Shown: piece by piece, positions 25,181-38,754 of the stretch
Layout: every line of letters starts with the position of its first letter
Numbering within the stretch: the stretch's first letter is position 1
From: Hevea brasiliensis
Taxonomy: Eukaryota; Streptophyta; Magnoliopsida; Malpighiales; Euphorbiaceae
Reading direction: 5' to 3'
Assembly (NCBI RefSeq): GCF_030052815.1
Contig: NC_079505.1
Coordinates: forward strand, 6,583,640 to 6,647,639
Length of the DNA: 64,000 bases
Notes under the pieces: model-generated
Database searches by the model: none
What the model saw: only the letters and a program-made list of their open reading frames with translations
Told to the model about the DNA's origin: nothing
Made by a program: the position numbers and the translations under genes

Positions 25181-25880
25181 GCCAAGGCTTATAATATAAT
25201 AATACACTATATTTTAAATGTTATTCATTAATTTTGAAGGTGTCAATAAAAATAATTAAAAATTATTAATTATGTAATAAATGTAAAAAATTTTTTATGA
25301 AAGTTTGGTGGTCAATTCCCTTCGCCACTATATTCATTGTTGGCCTTTACGTCTAAATATTGTACATTTCACTAAAAATGAATATCATGGCATCTTTTAT
25401 AAGTCATGTATCATATGAATATATGTTCTCTTTTACCTCATAATTAATAATTTTTAAAAATTACTAATTACATATTATATGTAAAAAAAAAAATGATGAA
25501 AGTTTGGTGATCAACTCTCTTTGCCACTGTATTTATCTTTGGCCCCTACATCTAAATTGCGTACCTCATTGAACAAAAATATCATGGTATTTTTTTATAA
25601 GTCATATATCACATGAGTATCTAGTGTCCTATACCTCATAATTAAAGAGTTTTAAAAATTATTAATTACATAATATATGTAAAAAAATTTTGATGAAAGT
25701 TTGATGATCAACACTTTTAACCATTCTCTTAAACATTGTATTCATTGTTGGCCCCGACATCTAAATTTGGCGTATCTCACTAAACATAAATATTGTAGTA
25801 TCTTTTATAAGTTATGTATCACATGAGTATCTTGTGTACTTTGCCTCATAATTAATGAGTTTTAAAAATTACTAATTATA
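25180..25880 (+). repeat. ~200-bp tandem repeat array, left part
   Basis: Units carry GATGAAAGTTTGGTGATCAAC, a variant of CTCTCTTTGCCACTGTATT, GGCCCCTACATCTAAAT and ACATGAGTATCTAGTGTCC, each ending CTCATAATTAATGAGTTTT. The GAAAGTTTG word falls near 25307, 25497 and 25697. The solo LTR at 25886-33613 interrupts the array, which resumes at 33614. Confidence 0.85.
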
Positions 25881-26246
25881 TAATATGTAACATCCCTAAT
25901 TTTTAAATTAATTTTTTTATGGATAGATATTAATATTTTATTTTGTTTAAATTTTAGGAAATTATTTGAAATTTTTCGAATTTTAGAAATTGGGTTTGAT
26001 TTTTCGAAAATATAAAACTTTGATGATTTTTAAAAATTAATTTAAAAACTACGTGGTAAAACTAAAAAATATATTTAAACTCTACGAATTTTTCTGAGTT
26101 TTGTAAAATTTTTTTTGGAATTTTTGGGCCTCATTTTCAGTCCCAAGTTAGAGTAAAAATTCAAAATTTTATATCCGGAATCGGACCGACCGAATCGAAC
26201 CAGATCGGATCGGACCGATCGAATTAGACCGGTCCATTTCCTTTTC

Positions 26247-26760
26247 TTCTTCCAAGGGGTGTGCAAACAGTAGGTTCGGTTTGGAACCGAACCGAACCGA
26301 TAAAATTGAAAACCAAAAATTAAAAATTTTAAAAACCGAACCAAACCAATTAGTAAGAGAAAACCAAACCGAATCAAACCGATAAATATCGGTTCGATTC
26401 GGTTTTAAATCAATCAAACCGAAATTTATAAAATTTCATATTTTTAACATTAAATCTAAATAAGAAAACATAAAAAAAAATAGAAATCAAAACTCAAAAA
26501 TCCTAAGGTTCGGTTCGATTTTCTTTGATTTCAGTTCGGTTCGATTCGATTTGATTTGATTTTCTTTGATTTCCTATATATATTAATAATTTCAGTTCGG
26601 TTCGATTTTTTTAATTTTTTATAAAAATAACCGAGCTGAACCGATTAACCAAAATTATCAAAATTATAAATTGAACCGAACCGATTGAATTTTAAAATCG
26701 AATCGATTGAACCGAATTGAATCGGTTCGATTCGATTTTTCGATTTTAAACCGAAAATTG
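26247..26760. mobile_element. Foldback element (GGTTCGGTT type) inside solo LTR
   Basis: Starts at GGGGTGTGCAAACAG. It is filled with GGTTCGGTT/AACCGAACC words in both orientations, including TAAATATCGGTTCGATTCGG and TTGAACCGAACCGATTG. It ends by about 26760 without a clean terminus. It may be an insertion in the LTR or a part of that LTR family. Confidence 0.45.
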
Positions 26761-26805
26761 CTCTCCCCCACTTCTTCCCTCTGCGCGTGCCCGACACACA
26801 CACAC

Positions 26806-26810
<5 letters not shown>

Positions 26811-26843
<33 letters not shown>
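26811..26843 (+). repeat. (CT)n microsatellite
   Basis: CTCTCT run of about 16 units preceded by a short CA run. Arginine/glutamate-rich frames across it are artefacts. Confidence 0.9.
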
Positions 26844-26846
<3 letters not shown>

Positions 26847-28329
26847 CTCTCTCCTCTCTCCTCCTCTCGTTGCTCCACTGCCGCCCCAGCCTTCCTAGCT
26901 CGTCGGCGCGCCACCCCAGCCTGTCCCCCTTTCCGGCCATCACCTGAGGCGCTGGGAAAATGAGCCTAAAGACGCCCCAACGCGCAACACGCCAATTCGG
27001 CTTCTTGAGTGGATTTCGGCCGATCCGGCCACCAATCGGATCGGATCTTATGCCAAACCTCATCTACACATCGAGAGCTTTCCATAGACACTAAAAACAC
27101 CAAAATTCATCGAGCAGTTTGCCCAATTTTTGTCCGGAAAGTTTTAGCCCATTTCGATTTTTGAGCTAAATTTCTCGCAAACCGTGAACCCCACCAGAAA
27201 ACCGAGAGTACCGGAGTGCTCCACTCGTCAAGAGCTTCGTGGCAATACCAATTGCAAAATTTTTCGACACCATTTTTCGGTGGGTCCCGTGAAATTTTAT
27301 AGTATTTTTTCGAGCACTAAATGAGCTTAGAAAATTTCGTAAAAATTATATACTAACCCCTGTGTTGTGGGCTTCGTGTGGGTACCTTCAATTCGTGAAA
27401 ATTCAATGGTTTCCCAGGTCTGTAAATTTCAGGCCGGGCAGACATGCTACCGAAAAAGTCTTGGAATTGGGTTGAGATTTTGGCTACCCCATTGTTATTA
27501 AATGTCCCGAGCGCATTTCTGGGGTCAGAATCGGCATAGGTAAACCCGAACCTTACTTTTTCTTAATTATCTAGCACTTGAATTTGATTAAAAATCTATA
27601 AAATATTTGTGGTAGCTTAGAAAATTATAATTCATTTTGCATTAGCTTAGTAATAATGCTAAGGACCGCGGGGCAAAATTTTAAAATTTTTAGAGTTCAT
27701 TTGGGTAGTTTTTGCAAAAAGGGTTAATTATAAGGACTAAATTGTAATTTTTTACATTATGATTGTTGACTATTTGGACGGGCTCAGGAGGGGCTATATG
27801 ATGTGATTGAATTGTGGATGTGTGATTTGTGGATATAGAAGTGCATTTTAAGCCCTTTTGCAGGTTGGGTAGGTCCTAGGTATAGGGGAGACTCTGCCAG
27901 ATTTTCGGCACGACTTAGAACATCTTTGGTCTTTTCTTAGTTTTTATTAAGTCAAATATATTAAATAATTGTAATAAAATTATCAGGTGAGCCGGGACAA
28001 CCTTCCTCCTTCGCCCAGCCGCCACAGTGATTTCGGTTAAGTCTGTGAGTAAAATATTAATTTTAATTGTAATTTCGATATTATTATATGTTCAAGCATA
28101 CTCATGCATCATTTATAAATATTTATCTATGTAGTTAAATATTAGGCATGATTTATTATGCATTTTAAATTAATGAAGTGTTATGGATGTTGTTTGTGGT
28201 AATTTGGAGCAGTGTGTATGCGTTGGCATGCGTGTGGTATGGTATTGGGTATGGACAGGATGGGTAGACATGGCTTGAAAGACACTCGCTGGGACCCGGT
28301 CCTTTATGGATAAGTCGGGGTAGACACAG

Positions 28330-28785
28330 TGTAACAGCCTGATCCTTCTCCAGTTAGTATTGTCCGCTTTGGCCCATGGGCCTCACGGATTTGTCCCTTG
28401 GGAGGTTTCATTCCCAAAAGCGAGCTGACCAGGTGAGGAAGGCTCCCACATATATGGCCCAAATCTTTTCTTCCCATTTCCAATGTGGGACACGAAGTTT
28501 CCACCCCTGTGCGTAGCTGGTTGAACAAGCACGTCCCAACCCCATCCCTGGGTCATGACAAGCCCACCAGCTTCCGCCTGGTGCGTCCTCGCACCACACA
28601 CCGTACTAGAGGGAGTCCAGCTCTGATACCAAATTGTAACAGCCCGGCCCACTAGTGATATTGTCCGCTCTGGGTCGAAGCCCTCACGGTTTTAAAACGC
28701 GTAAATAGGGGTTACGAACTATCAACTTATGAACCCAGCATCTCTCCCGTGTTTTGTCGATGTGGGATTTGCCTAGGGTGTTACA
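28330..28785 (-). mobile_element. Chimeric TRIM with mismatched LTRs
   Basis: Minus-oriented TRIM flanked by CACAG (28325-28329 and 28786-28790). Its right LTR (28635-28785, 151 bp) matches the TRIM LTRs at 18-19 kb. The antisense primer-binding site GCTCTGATACCA is at 28620-28631. The left LTR (28330 to about 28503) starts with the same TGTAACAGCC and shares ATTGTCCGCT, CCTCACGG and AATGTGGGA, but is otherwise different sequence. Reverse transcription normally yields identical LTRs, so this element is probably a recombinant of two TRIM families. Confidence 0.85.
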
Positions 28786-29577
28786 CACAGCTTGAGAGAC
28801 ACTCGCTGGAACCCCGCACTTGGTTTATTAAGCGAAAGTCTGGCTTGAGAGACACTCGCTAGCAGAGGTTGGATTAAGAGGGCTATATAGGGGATCAGCT
28901 CCCATATATGTATTTCTTGACAATGTTGGGTGTGTGAGTGCTCCAAATTGCCTTTTAGCTGTTATGATATGAAAATTATGACGATGTTGCATTTCACTCC
29001 ACATGGTGCATTAACTTTAGATAATTATAGAGATTATGGTTAAAATTGATATTTTATTTTCTAAGTCAAACGCTCACTCCTGTTCATCTATTTTTCCAGG
29101 TTACAGGAGGATTATTTGTTGTGGCTAACCTGTTCTTCTTCTTCGTAGGTCCATTAATAGTATTAAATGTATTTGGTATAATTGAGTTAAATTTTAGACA
29201 CTTCATGTATTAGAAGCACTTATTTTATTTTTGGGCATGTATTATAAAAGTTATTTTGGACCTGTAAAATTATTAACTGTATGCATGATGGGATTGGATG
29301 AGGGAGCTGAGCTCCCATTTGAGTTATGACATTTTGATTATGTGGAGGGTGAGTTGAGCTCCCCAATTTATTATATATTGTGTTTACAGGTCCGTCGAGT
29401 CAAAAACTTCCCGTTAAATGGTCCATTTTATGGCCGGACTCTGTCTAGTTGAATTCTTGAAATTGGGCCCAAATGGGCTTTAGAGTTGGATTAAGGAATA
29501 GTTAGGCTTATTACGCGCCTCGGGGGCTTTAGGCTGGCTCAGATTCTAGTGCCGGTCCGGCCCATAGGTTGGGTCGT

Positions 29578-32500
29578 TGTGACGCCCCTTACCCGTCTAC
29601 CGTATAGCCGAGCAAGAAGTGCCACATTCGGTGCCGAAGCACCCTATCTTGTTTTATCATATCTATTGTAAACTTTTGATGTCATTTAAAACATGTATTC
29701 TATGTGTAGAAATTTTTTTTTTTTTTATATATCTTATTTCTGTGGAGACCCGGACAGAGCCTCCCTTATTTTATTAGCATCTGGCGGATTCCACTAATCA
29801 CCTGTTAACATGTCCATATTCATTTTACACATTTCCATATCATATTCTCATGTATCATATCATTTACAATTATTTATGAGATCTCAAAATGAAGTATTAT
29901 CTATTGCATTCATATAAAAATTCATAGATAATAAATTACAAGTTTTCATTTCAATCTCAAAGTTTAATTACAAGTCCAAAATGAAATACATCATAAACTA
30001 GTAATTACATCATGACTAAACATAATGAACCAAAATACTAGTCTATACATGGGCCCTACCAAAATACAACAGACCGGTGAGGTGACTCTGGACAATGGCA
30101 GATCTAATCAAAGCTCTGTTAGTGCACTACTGGTGCTGCTACTGCGGCTGCTGCGGCTGCTGGGACTGATCTCCAGTACCTACGCGATGGAAAACCAACG
30201 CGCTAAGCATAACGCTTAGTGGTGCATAATTTATAATAACAATAATTTAATAATTTGAAACAATATATGCAACTCATAATTTCTGGGTCTTTTATATTTT
30301 TATTGCTCTTTGGAAATAATTAACATTATTGGGATCTTTTATGATTACTTATTGTATTTTAAGTCTTAATTAATTTTTTTTTTCAGTGCCCAAGAAAACC
30401 TATAACAAATTATAAAAGCTGGATACAGGGGAGTATACGGGTTAGACAGCCATATGTCTACCCTGTATACATCTGTCAGGCACGAGGCCAGCTGTCGGGC
30501 ACGAGACCCGCTGTCAGGCTTGTAAAGCCAGAAATAAAGTAGGCACAATGGCCAGTAAGTAGGCATATAGCCTGTAGAACAATCATATCAGACATATATT
30601 GTCAGTTCATGATTTGCTCTATAAGCAGTACTGCTATCTGTGGTCCCTAATTGGTATACCAATTTATGCAAACTAAATAAATAAGTCTAGGTATATTATG
30701 GGCAATTAAACATTTTTAATTATTTTAGCACTATTCACTGTTACTATTTTCTAGTACTGTTCATTGGTACCATTAATTTCATATTAATGGGACATTAGTC
30801 CCAATTTACATATTCATATCATTTTTAATATTTAATTATCCTTATGAGTATTTTAATTATCATATATAGCATTTTTCCCATGAACCTTTCTTTAGGTTCA
30901 TGTTGATGTGTTATCTTTATCTAGGAATTTGACTAGGTTAGGATGTCTATTTAGTCACACTTCCTTCATAACAATTGTTCCTCTATGTTTAAACTTGAAT
31001 TTCAGTTTTTGAATCACTGAATTTGGAGTTATAGAACTCAAGTTATGGTCAAAATACCATAACTGGTCCCTTTGCCTCTAAGCTGTCCAGAATTTACAAT
31101 TTCTAGTCAATAAACTTTGACCAGTCATTTGATCATTTTATTGTCATTTTTAGACTTAGGTCCCTTCACAAGATATGTTCCTCTATGTCTTAGGGACTCC
31201 CAGGTACAATTTCATAATTTTCAAGCTTGGTATAGTGAGTTATGGTCAATGTATTAACCTGGACTCTCAGTCCTATAAGGGCAAAAATCAACTTCAGGGC
31301 AGTATGTTTGACCCTCTTTTTAGGGTCTTTACACTTAGAATTTGGCAAAGGTGTCTAAATCAATATTGTATCCCTAAGTATCATGTTTCTAGATCATATT
31401 GGCAAATCTCAAATGGAATTTCCTAGTGGGAGTTATGGCCAAATGAACACACAGGTATCAAATGGCATTCTGGGTTCAACTTAACATTTTCTAGATTTCA
31501 ATTCCTAACTTTGGCTAATATTTTCCCTAGGATGCAATGGTTTCTAGAGCTTGGTCAAAACATAAAAATTGTTGTGCTATGTCTTATAAAACTTTTGGCA
31601 CTAGTTTCACTCAATTTGCAGCTTTGGAGACCAAGTTATGGCATTTTTGCCAAAACTGGTCAAGCATACCAAAGGAACAGTATTTTGGACAATTTCTGGG
31701 TTGGCAGTTTTAGTGACTCAATTTTTGCTAACAATTTGATTTGGTTAAAAGCAAAACTGGGTTAAGTGGTCTTCATGAAAAGTGTAGCCCTATGTCTAGA
31801 CTTTCCATTGGTAAAATTTTAGGTCATTTGGACCAGTATAGAGAGAGTTATGACCAAATGAACATGTACTGTTCATTTGGTCATTTTCTGGGTTGGCAGT
31901 TTCAGTGACCCAACTTGTGCTAATAATTTGAATTGGTTAAAGGCAAAACTAGGTTAAGTGGTCTTCATGAAAAGTGTAGCCCTATGTCTAAAATTTCCAT
32001 TGGTGAAATTTTAGGTCATTTGGACCAGTATAGAGAGAGTTATGACCAAATGAACACGTACTGTTCATTTGGTCATTTTCTGGGTTGGCAGTTTCAGTGA
32101 CCCAACTTGTGCTAACAATTTGAATTGGTTAAAGGCAAAACTAGGTTAAGTGGTCTTCATGAAAAGTGTAGCCCTATGTCTAAACTTTCCATGGGTGAAA
32201 TTTTAGGTCATTTGGACCAGTATAGAGAGAGTTATGACCAAATGAACACGTACTGTTCATTTGGTCATTTTCTGGGTTGGGTTGTAGGGTAATCCGAATT
32301 TAGGCAGAATTTAGGTCAAGTTTTGGACAGAATTTGGGCATGGTTTCTTCATAGAATATGGGCTATTTTGGGTCTAGTTTCACCTCCAATTGGCCTTATA
32401 CCAATTGGGGTCACACAATTTTATTTATGGCCTAAAATGTACACTGCCCTCAACAAACACAACCTGCAAAAAATTTACACTTCCAAAACTCAATCTCCTC

Positions 32501-33604
32501 CAACTTCCTTACTTCAATTTGCATGCAATACACTTCTATAAGCAACAATCTCATCCCAATAGGTCAATTTCAACATTTTACACAAAGTTTTCAACATTTA
32601 CACAAACCCTAATTTTCAAAGTTTCAAATTTACACCAACACTACACAATCAAACACCCAAACATTTCAACTAATTACACATTCTCATGGAACCATTTTTC
32701 ATCACTTAAAAGCAATAAACTTCAAGTTCCATGGCTGCCAAAAATTCAAGGGTTCTTTCCTCTAGATTTTCTTTTTGTTTTAATGGTATTTATGCTTAGC
32801 TAAACATGCTTTTCATGTTTAATAAAGAGAAGAAGAGGGATTAGTGCACTAACCTCTTGTGACCCACTTCAAACTTTAATCTTTCTTCTTATTATGGGTA
32901 TCTAAAGCTTCCTTATGATGTGGGCTAAATTTTTTGTGAAGGGGTCTATGGGTTTTGGTGAGTGAAAGCTTGATAACAATGGTGGGGAGGGAGAGAGCAA
33001 GGGAGACGGCAAGGAGGGAGAGAGAAGAGGAAGAAGAAAAGGGTTGGTGGGTTTTGTCTCTTGTGGGTATTTATATATATATTTATGTGTACTTTATTAT
33101 TTTTTTTAAATTTCATAAATCTATTTCCTTTCTTTTCTTTTCTTTCCTTTCTTTTCTTTTCTTTCCTTTTCTTTTCTTTTCTTCTTTCTCTTCTCATTTT
33201 TCAATTTCAAATTCATAAAATTAATTTATGTTAATTATTCTATTTCCAAATTTTAATTTGACATTTATGTCAAAATTCACCTCTATGGGTGAAATGACCA
33301 AAATGCCCTTCATGGTGCTCATCGGGTTATTTTTATTATTTTATACCAATTAATAAATTCTCTAAATTTTATTTTATTTTCTCTATTTTTTTTTAACATC
33401 TTTAATGTCATTTTTACCTAAATAAACCTTAAATTTGATCCCAAAATTATTTCCCATATTTATTAAATTTTCTTAACATTTATTCCATCAATTTATGCCT
33501 CTTCACTATAGTTTAAGTGTAGTTCCAAACATTCTGACTGTCCGAACAGATATTAGTCGTCAGAACAGTAAAATGTACAAACTACCTTTGGTGAGGGCGT
33601 TACA
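29578..33604 (-). mobile_element. Solo LTR of the large gypsy family (minus)
   Basis: Reads TGTGACGCCCCTTACCCG at the left and GGTGAGGGCGTTACA at the right, as in the complete element, so its sense strand is minus. The 5-bp target duplication GTCGT is perfect (29573-29577 and 33605-33609). At 4027 bp it is longer than the complete element's LTRs. It contains three 192-bp repeat units (marker positions 31841, 32033, 32225). It has no internal region and no second LTR. Confidence 0.93.
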
Positions 33605-33613
33605 GTCGTGACA

Positions 33614-36600
33614 TAATATATGTAAAAAAGATATTTGATGAAAGTTTGATGTTCCATTCTCTTTACCTTTTTATTTATTGATGGCTCCTACGTCTAAATG
33701 TTGCATATCTCACTAAACATAAATATCGTAGTATCTTTTATAAGTCATGTGTCACATGAGTATCTAGTATCCTTTGTCTCATAATTAATGAGGTTTTATT
33801 TTTTTTAAATTTTTTTTTATATGTTAAAGTTTGCTCACAACTCAAAGAAGAAACAATATTTTGGACATTCATCTTCAATGACTTATAAAATTATATAATT
33901 AACTTTGCATCTATTTTGCATTTGTATAAAATGTAAATTATATAAAATTTAAATGTAAAATTCATCTTAAATTATTTGTTTTTAATAATATACTTTTTGA
34001 GGCAAAAATTTATTATTCTCTAAATGATAAATTATTTATTTCTAAAGATGAATTTTTTGAGACAAAAAAAAAACTTATTAGTCTCTAAATGTTATATGTT
34101 TCTAATTAATTCACTACAATTAATTTTATTTGAATAAAAAGCTTTAATTATTTTTTTAATTTGTCAATAAAAAAGCTCTTTTTCCCATGTCAAAAAATAT
34201 ATATTTTAATAACTAATTAAACTATATATGAATAAATTATATTAGATGTTAAGTGTGTACATAAATTATAAAGAGTTAAATAATAACATTAATTTTTTTT
34301 AAAAAAAAATTAAACATGTAATATACACATATATACTTCTCTTATATTATATTTGTATGTATTAAAATGAAGAAATTATATACTTCTCTTTCAATCTAAT
34401 TTGCATATGATTAAAGGTTTTAATCAACTTATTGTTCTTAATTATTAAGCTAATAATGTTAATAATAAAAAGTTGCAATTAATCACATATATAATAATGA
34501 ATTTTGAAATCTTAAAAAAAATTTTAAATATCAATCAAAATAATTCATATATTTCTATTATATAAGAACTTGTACTTGTACCTCAAAGTAATTTTAAAAT
34601 TAAATAATTTAAAAAAAACTAAAAAATTAGGTGAAAACACTTCCACGTCTAAATGTTGCGTATTTCACTAAAATTGAATATCGTGGCATCTTTTATAAGT
34701 CATGTATCATATGAGTATCTAGTGTCTTTTACCTCATAATTAATAATTTTTAAAAATTACTAATTATATAATATATGTAGAAAAAAAATTGATGAAAGTT
34801 TGGTGATCAGCTCTCTTTGCCACTATATTTATCTTTGGCCCCTACATAAATATCATGATATTTTTTGTAAGTCATGTATCACATGAGTATCTGGTGTCCT
34901 ATACCTCATAATTAATGAGTTTTCAAAATTATTAATTACATAATATATGCAAAAATTTTTTTATGAAAGTTTGATGATCAACACTTTTCACCATTCTTTT
35001 TGACGTTGTATTCATTGTTGGCTCCTACATCTAAATGTTACGTATCTCACTAAATATAAACATCGTAGTATCTTTTTTATGTTATGTATCACATGAGTAT
35101 TTTGTATCCTTTGCCTCATAATTAATGAGTTTTAAAAATTAATAATTATTTAATATATGTAAAAAAATTGATGCAAGTTTGGTGATTAGCTCTCTTTGCT
35201 ACTTCATTTATCATTGGCCCTACATTTAAATTGCGTATCTCATTGAACATAAATATTAAAGTATCTTTTATAAGTCATGTATCACATGAGTATTTGGTAT
35301 CGTCCTATACCTCAAAATTAATGAGTTTTAAAAATTATTAATTACATAATATATGTAAAAAAATTTTTATGAAAGTTTGATGATCCATTCTCTTCACCGT
35401 TTTATTTATTGATGGCCCCTACATCAAAATATTGCATATCTCATTAAACATAAATATCGTAATATCTTTCATATATAAGTCATGTATCATATAAGTATCT
35501 AGAATCCTTTGTCTCATAATTAATGAGTTTTTTTTATTTATTATTTTTTTTATGTTAAAGTTAGCTACTTTAGGTAGCTTCTCAATGCTCACAACTCAAA
35601 GAAGAAACGATATTCTGGACATTCATCTTCAATAACTTATAAAATTATATAATTAACTTTGCATCTATTTTGCATTTATATAAAGCATAAATTATATAAA
35701 ATTTAAATGTAAAATTCATCTTAAATTATTTGTTTCTAATAATAAACTTTTTGAGGTAAAAATTATTCTCTAAATGATAAATTATTCTTTTCTAAAAATG
35801 AAGTTTTTGAGAAAAAAAAAAACTTATTAGTCTCTAAATGTTATATATTTCTAATTAATTCACCACAATTAATTTTATTTGAATAAAAAGTTTTCATTAT
35901 TTTTTTTTAATTTGTCACTAAAAAAGTTCTTTTTCCCATGTCAAAACAATATATATTTTTAATAACTAATTAAACTATATATGAATAAATTATATTAGAT
36001 GTTAAGTGTATATATAAATTATAAAGAGTTAAATAATAACAGTAATTTTTAAAAAAAATTAAGCATGTAATATACACATATATACTTCTCTTATATTATA
36101 TTTTTATGCATTAAAATGAAGAAATTATATACTTCTCTTTCAATCTAATTTGTATATGATTAAAGGTTTTAATCAACTTATTGTTCTTAATTATTAAGCT
36201 AATAATGTTAATAATAAAAAGTTGCAATTAATCATATACACATATATACTTCTCTTATATTATATTTATATGTATTAAAATTAAGAAATTATATACTTCT
36301 CTTTCAATCTAATTTGTATATGATTAAAGGTTTTAATCAACTTATTGTTCTTAATTATTAAGCTAATAATGTTAATAATAAAATGTTACAAGTAATCACA
36401 TATATAATAATAAATTTTGAAATCTTTAAAATATTTTTAAATATCAATCAAAATAATTCATAAATTTCTATTATATAATAACTTACACTTGTATCTCAAA
36501 GTAATTTTAAAATTAAATAATTAAAAAAAACTAAAAAATTAGGTGAAAACACTTCTAGGATTTAACGACAAGCATTTTGATGATTTCAATTTATATTTAT

Positions 36601-36934
36601 TATACATTTATTAACATATTTTTGAAATTTTATATATATTGCATTTAATTAAATTTGTAATTCAAAATTTATAAATATTATAAAAATGTAATAAAATTTA
36701 ATTACATTATAATATGTTATTAATTTTTCATCATAATAAATTATTTATATAAAATGAAAATTTAAATTATAAATTATAAATTAAAATTAATGATATACTA
36801 TTAAAAATAAATAATGTGTTATTATTTGCAATAAGTGAGACGGAGGAATCAATATGAATTAATATTTGCAGACAAAATAATTTGTCTCTATTAAAGATAA
36901 AAATTATCTCTAAAAATAGTTTTAGGGGTAAATT
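33614..36934 (+). repeat. ~200-bp repeats and a 1.7-kb direct duplication
   Basis: Continuation of the array at 25180-25880, with repeat words at about 33636, 34790, 34965, 35175 and 35365. A longer segment at 33614-34645 (array unit, then AACTCAAAGAAGAAAC to GGTGAAAACACTTC) is repeated at about 35350-36560, offset about 1.73 kb. The second copy contains an extra ~165-bp tandem duplication (around 36074 and 36238). No coding sequence was seen. Confidence 0.85.
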
Positions 36935-37356
36935 GTAACGTCCTCACCATAGGTAGTCCGTACATTTTACTGTTCGTACGACTCATGTCTGTTCGGACAG
37001 TCAAAATGTCTGGAACTACACCTAAACTATAGTGAGGAGGCATAACTTGAAGAAACAAATGTTAAGAAAATATAGGAAAAATGTAGAAAAAAAAATAAAG
37101 TAAAATTTAGAGAATTTATTAATTGGTATAAAATAATAAAAATAACTCGATGAGTACCATAAAAGAGCATTTTGGTCATTTCACCCCCTAGAGGTGAATT
37201 TTGACCTAAATGTCAAAATTTAAAATTTAGAGAATGGAATAAATAACATAAATTAAAATTACAAGTTTATGAATTTGAATTAGGAAAAAGAAGAAGAGAA
37301 AAGAAAAGGGAAAGAAAAGAAAATAAAGAGCTTATGACAAATTAAAAATTTAAAGT

Positions 37357-37360
<4 letters not shown>

Positions 37361-37419
<59 letters not shown>
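37361..37419 (+). repeat. (AT)n microsatellite in solo LTR
   Basis: About 29 AT dinucleotides at the position where other LTR copies have a TATA-like sequence. Confidence 0.95.
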
Positions 37420-37422
<3 letters not shown>

Positions 37423-38754
37423 TCAGAGACAAAATCCCACCAACCCCAAGCTTCCATCTTCTTCTTCCCTCTTTTCTCTCTCTCCCTTTCTTGGAAACCG
37501 TCCACCATGGGAGCTCTCTCCCTCCATTTTTGTTCTTCTTAAAGCTTGATTTTCCAAGCTTTCTCCTCCCCAAAACCCATAGCTCACTTCACAAAAAATT
37601 TAGCCCACACCATAAGGAAGCTTTAGATACCCATAAGAAGAAGAAAGGTTAAAGTTTGAAGTAGGTCACAAGAGGTTAGTGCCTAATCTTCCTTTCTTCC
37701 TTTATTAATCCTTGAGTTAAGGTTAAAATGAAGTGAAATTTGTAAGAAACTAAAAGAAATAGGTGAGTTATGAGGGGAGTGAATTTTTAGTACCCATGGT
37801 GAGTGATGGTTTTTGATGACTATGATGTATATAAAGTGATTTAATGATGTTGGTTGATGCATTATAAGTATTAGAAGTTGATTTACATTGAGATTTTATG
37901 AGGTTGAAATTGTGAGTTAGGGTTTGGCCTAACTTTGGTATTTTTTGTATTATACCATGTAATTGGGATTGTTGAGATGTGTTGATGATATTTAGAAGTG
38001 CCTTGAATGTCAAATTGAAGCAAGGAAGTGGGAGGAGAAATGAAATTTTGGAAGTGCTATTTTCTGCAGGTTGTGTTGTTGAGGGCAGTACACATTTTAC
38101 GCCATAAATGAAATTGTGTGACCCCAATTGGTATGAGGCCAATTGGAGGTGAAACTAGACCCAAAATAGCCCATATTCTATGAAGAAACCATGCCCAAAT
38201 TCTATCCAAAACTTGACCTAAATACTGCCTAAATTCGGATTTCCCTGCACCCAAACCCAGAAAATGACCAAATGAACAGTATGTGTTCATTTGGTCATAA
38301 CTCTCTCTATACTGGTCCAAATGACCTAAAATTTCACCCATGGAAACTTTATACATAGGGCTACACTTTTCATGAAGACTACTTAACCTAGTTTTGCCTT
38401 TAACCAATACAAATTGGTAGCAAAAGTTGGGCCACTGAAACTGCCAACCCAGAAAATGACCAAATAAACAGTACGTGTTCATTTGGTCATAACTCTCTCT
38501 ATACTGGTCCAAATGACCTAAAATTTTATCCATGGAAAGTTTAGACATAGGGCTACACTTTTCATGAGGACCACTTAACCCAGTTTTGCCTTTAACTAAT
38601 TCAAATTGTTAGCACAAGTTGGGCCACTGAAACTACCAACCTAGAAAATGACCAAATGAACAGTACCGTGTTCATTTGGTCATAACTCTCTCTATACTGG
38701 TCCAAATGACCTAAAATTTTACCCATGGAAAGTTAGACATAGGGCTACACTTTT

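Larger units (their letters stand above)
25886..33613 (+). mobile_element. Solo LTR of a second family, with nested insertions
   Basis: It begins TGTAACATCCC and ends GTCGTGACA. TAATA flanks it on both sides (25881-25885 and 33614-33618). Removing the nested TRIM and its TSD (461 bp) and the nested gypsy solo LTR and its TSD (29578-33609) leaves about 3.2 kb, with no coding region, so it is best read as a solo LTR. Inside are a GGTTCGGTT foldback (26247-26760), a CT microsatellite and a ~60-bp tandem motif CTTGAGAGACACTCGCTGG (28274, 28791, 28854). The strand is taken from the TGTAAC start by analogy with the other family. Confidence 0.85.

Noticed and set aside
26645..27063. Arg/Glu-rich minus-strand frames
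   Set aside because: Produced by the CT microsatellite and the foldback repeat inside the solo LTR.
31175..33218. Several 64-137 codon frames in the 29578-33604 LTR and equivalents in the other LTRs
   Set aside because: The same peptides recur wherever the LTR recurs. They are LTR leader sequence with simple-repeat tails, not genes.
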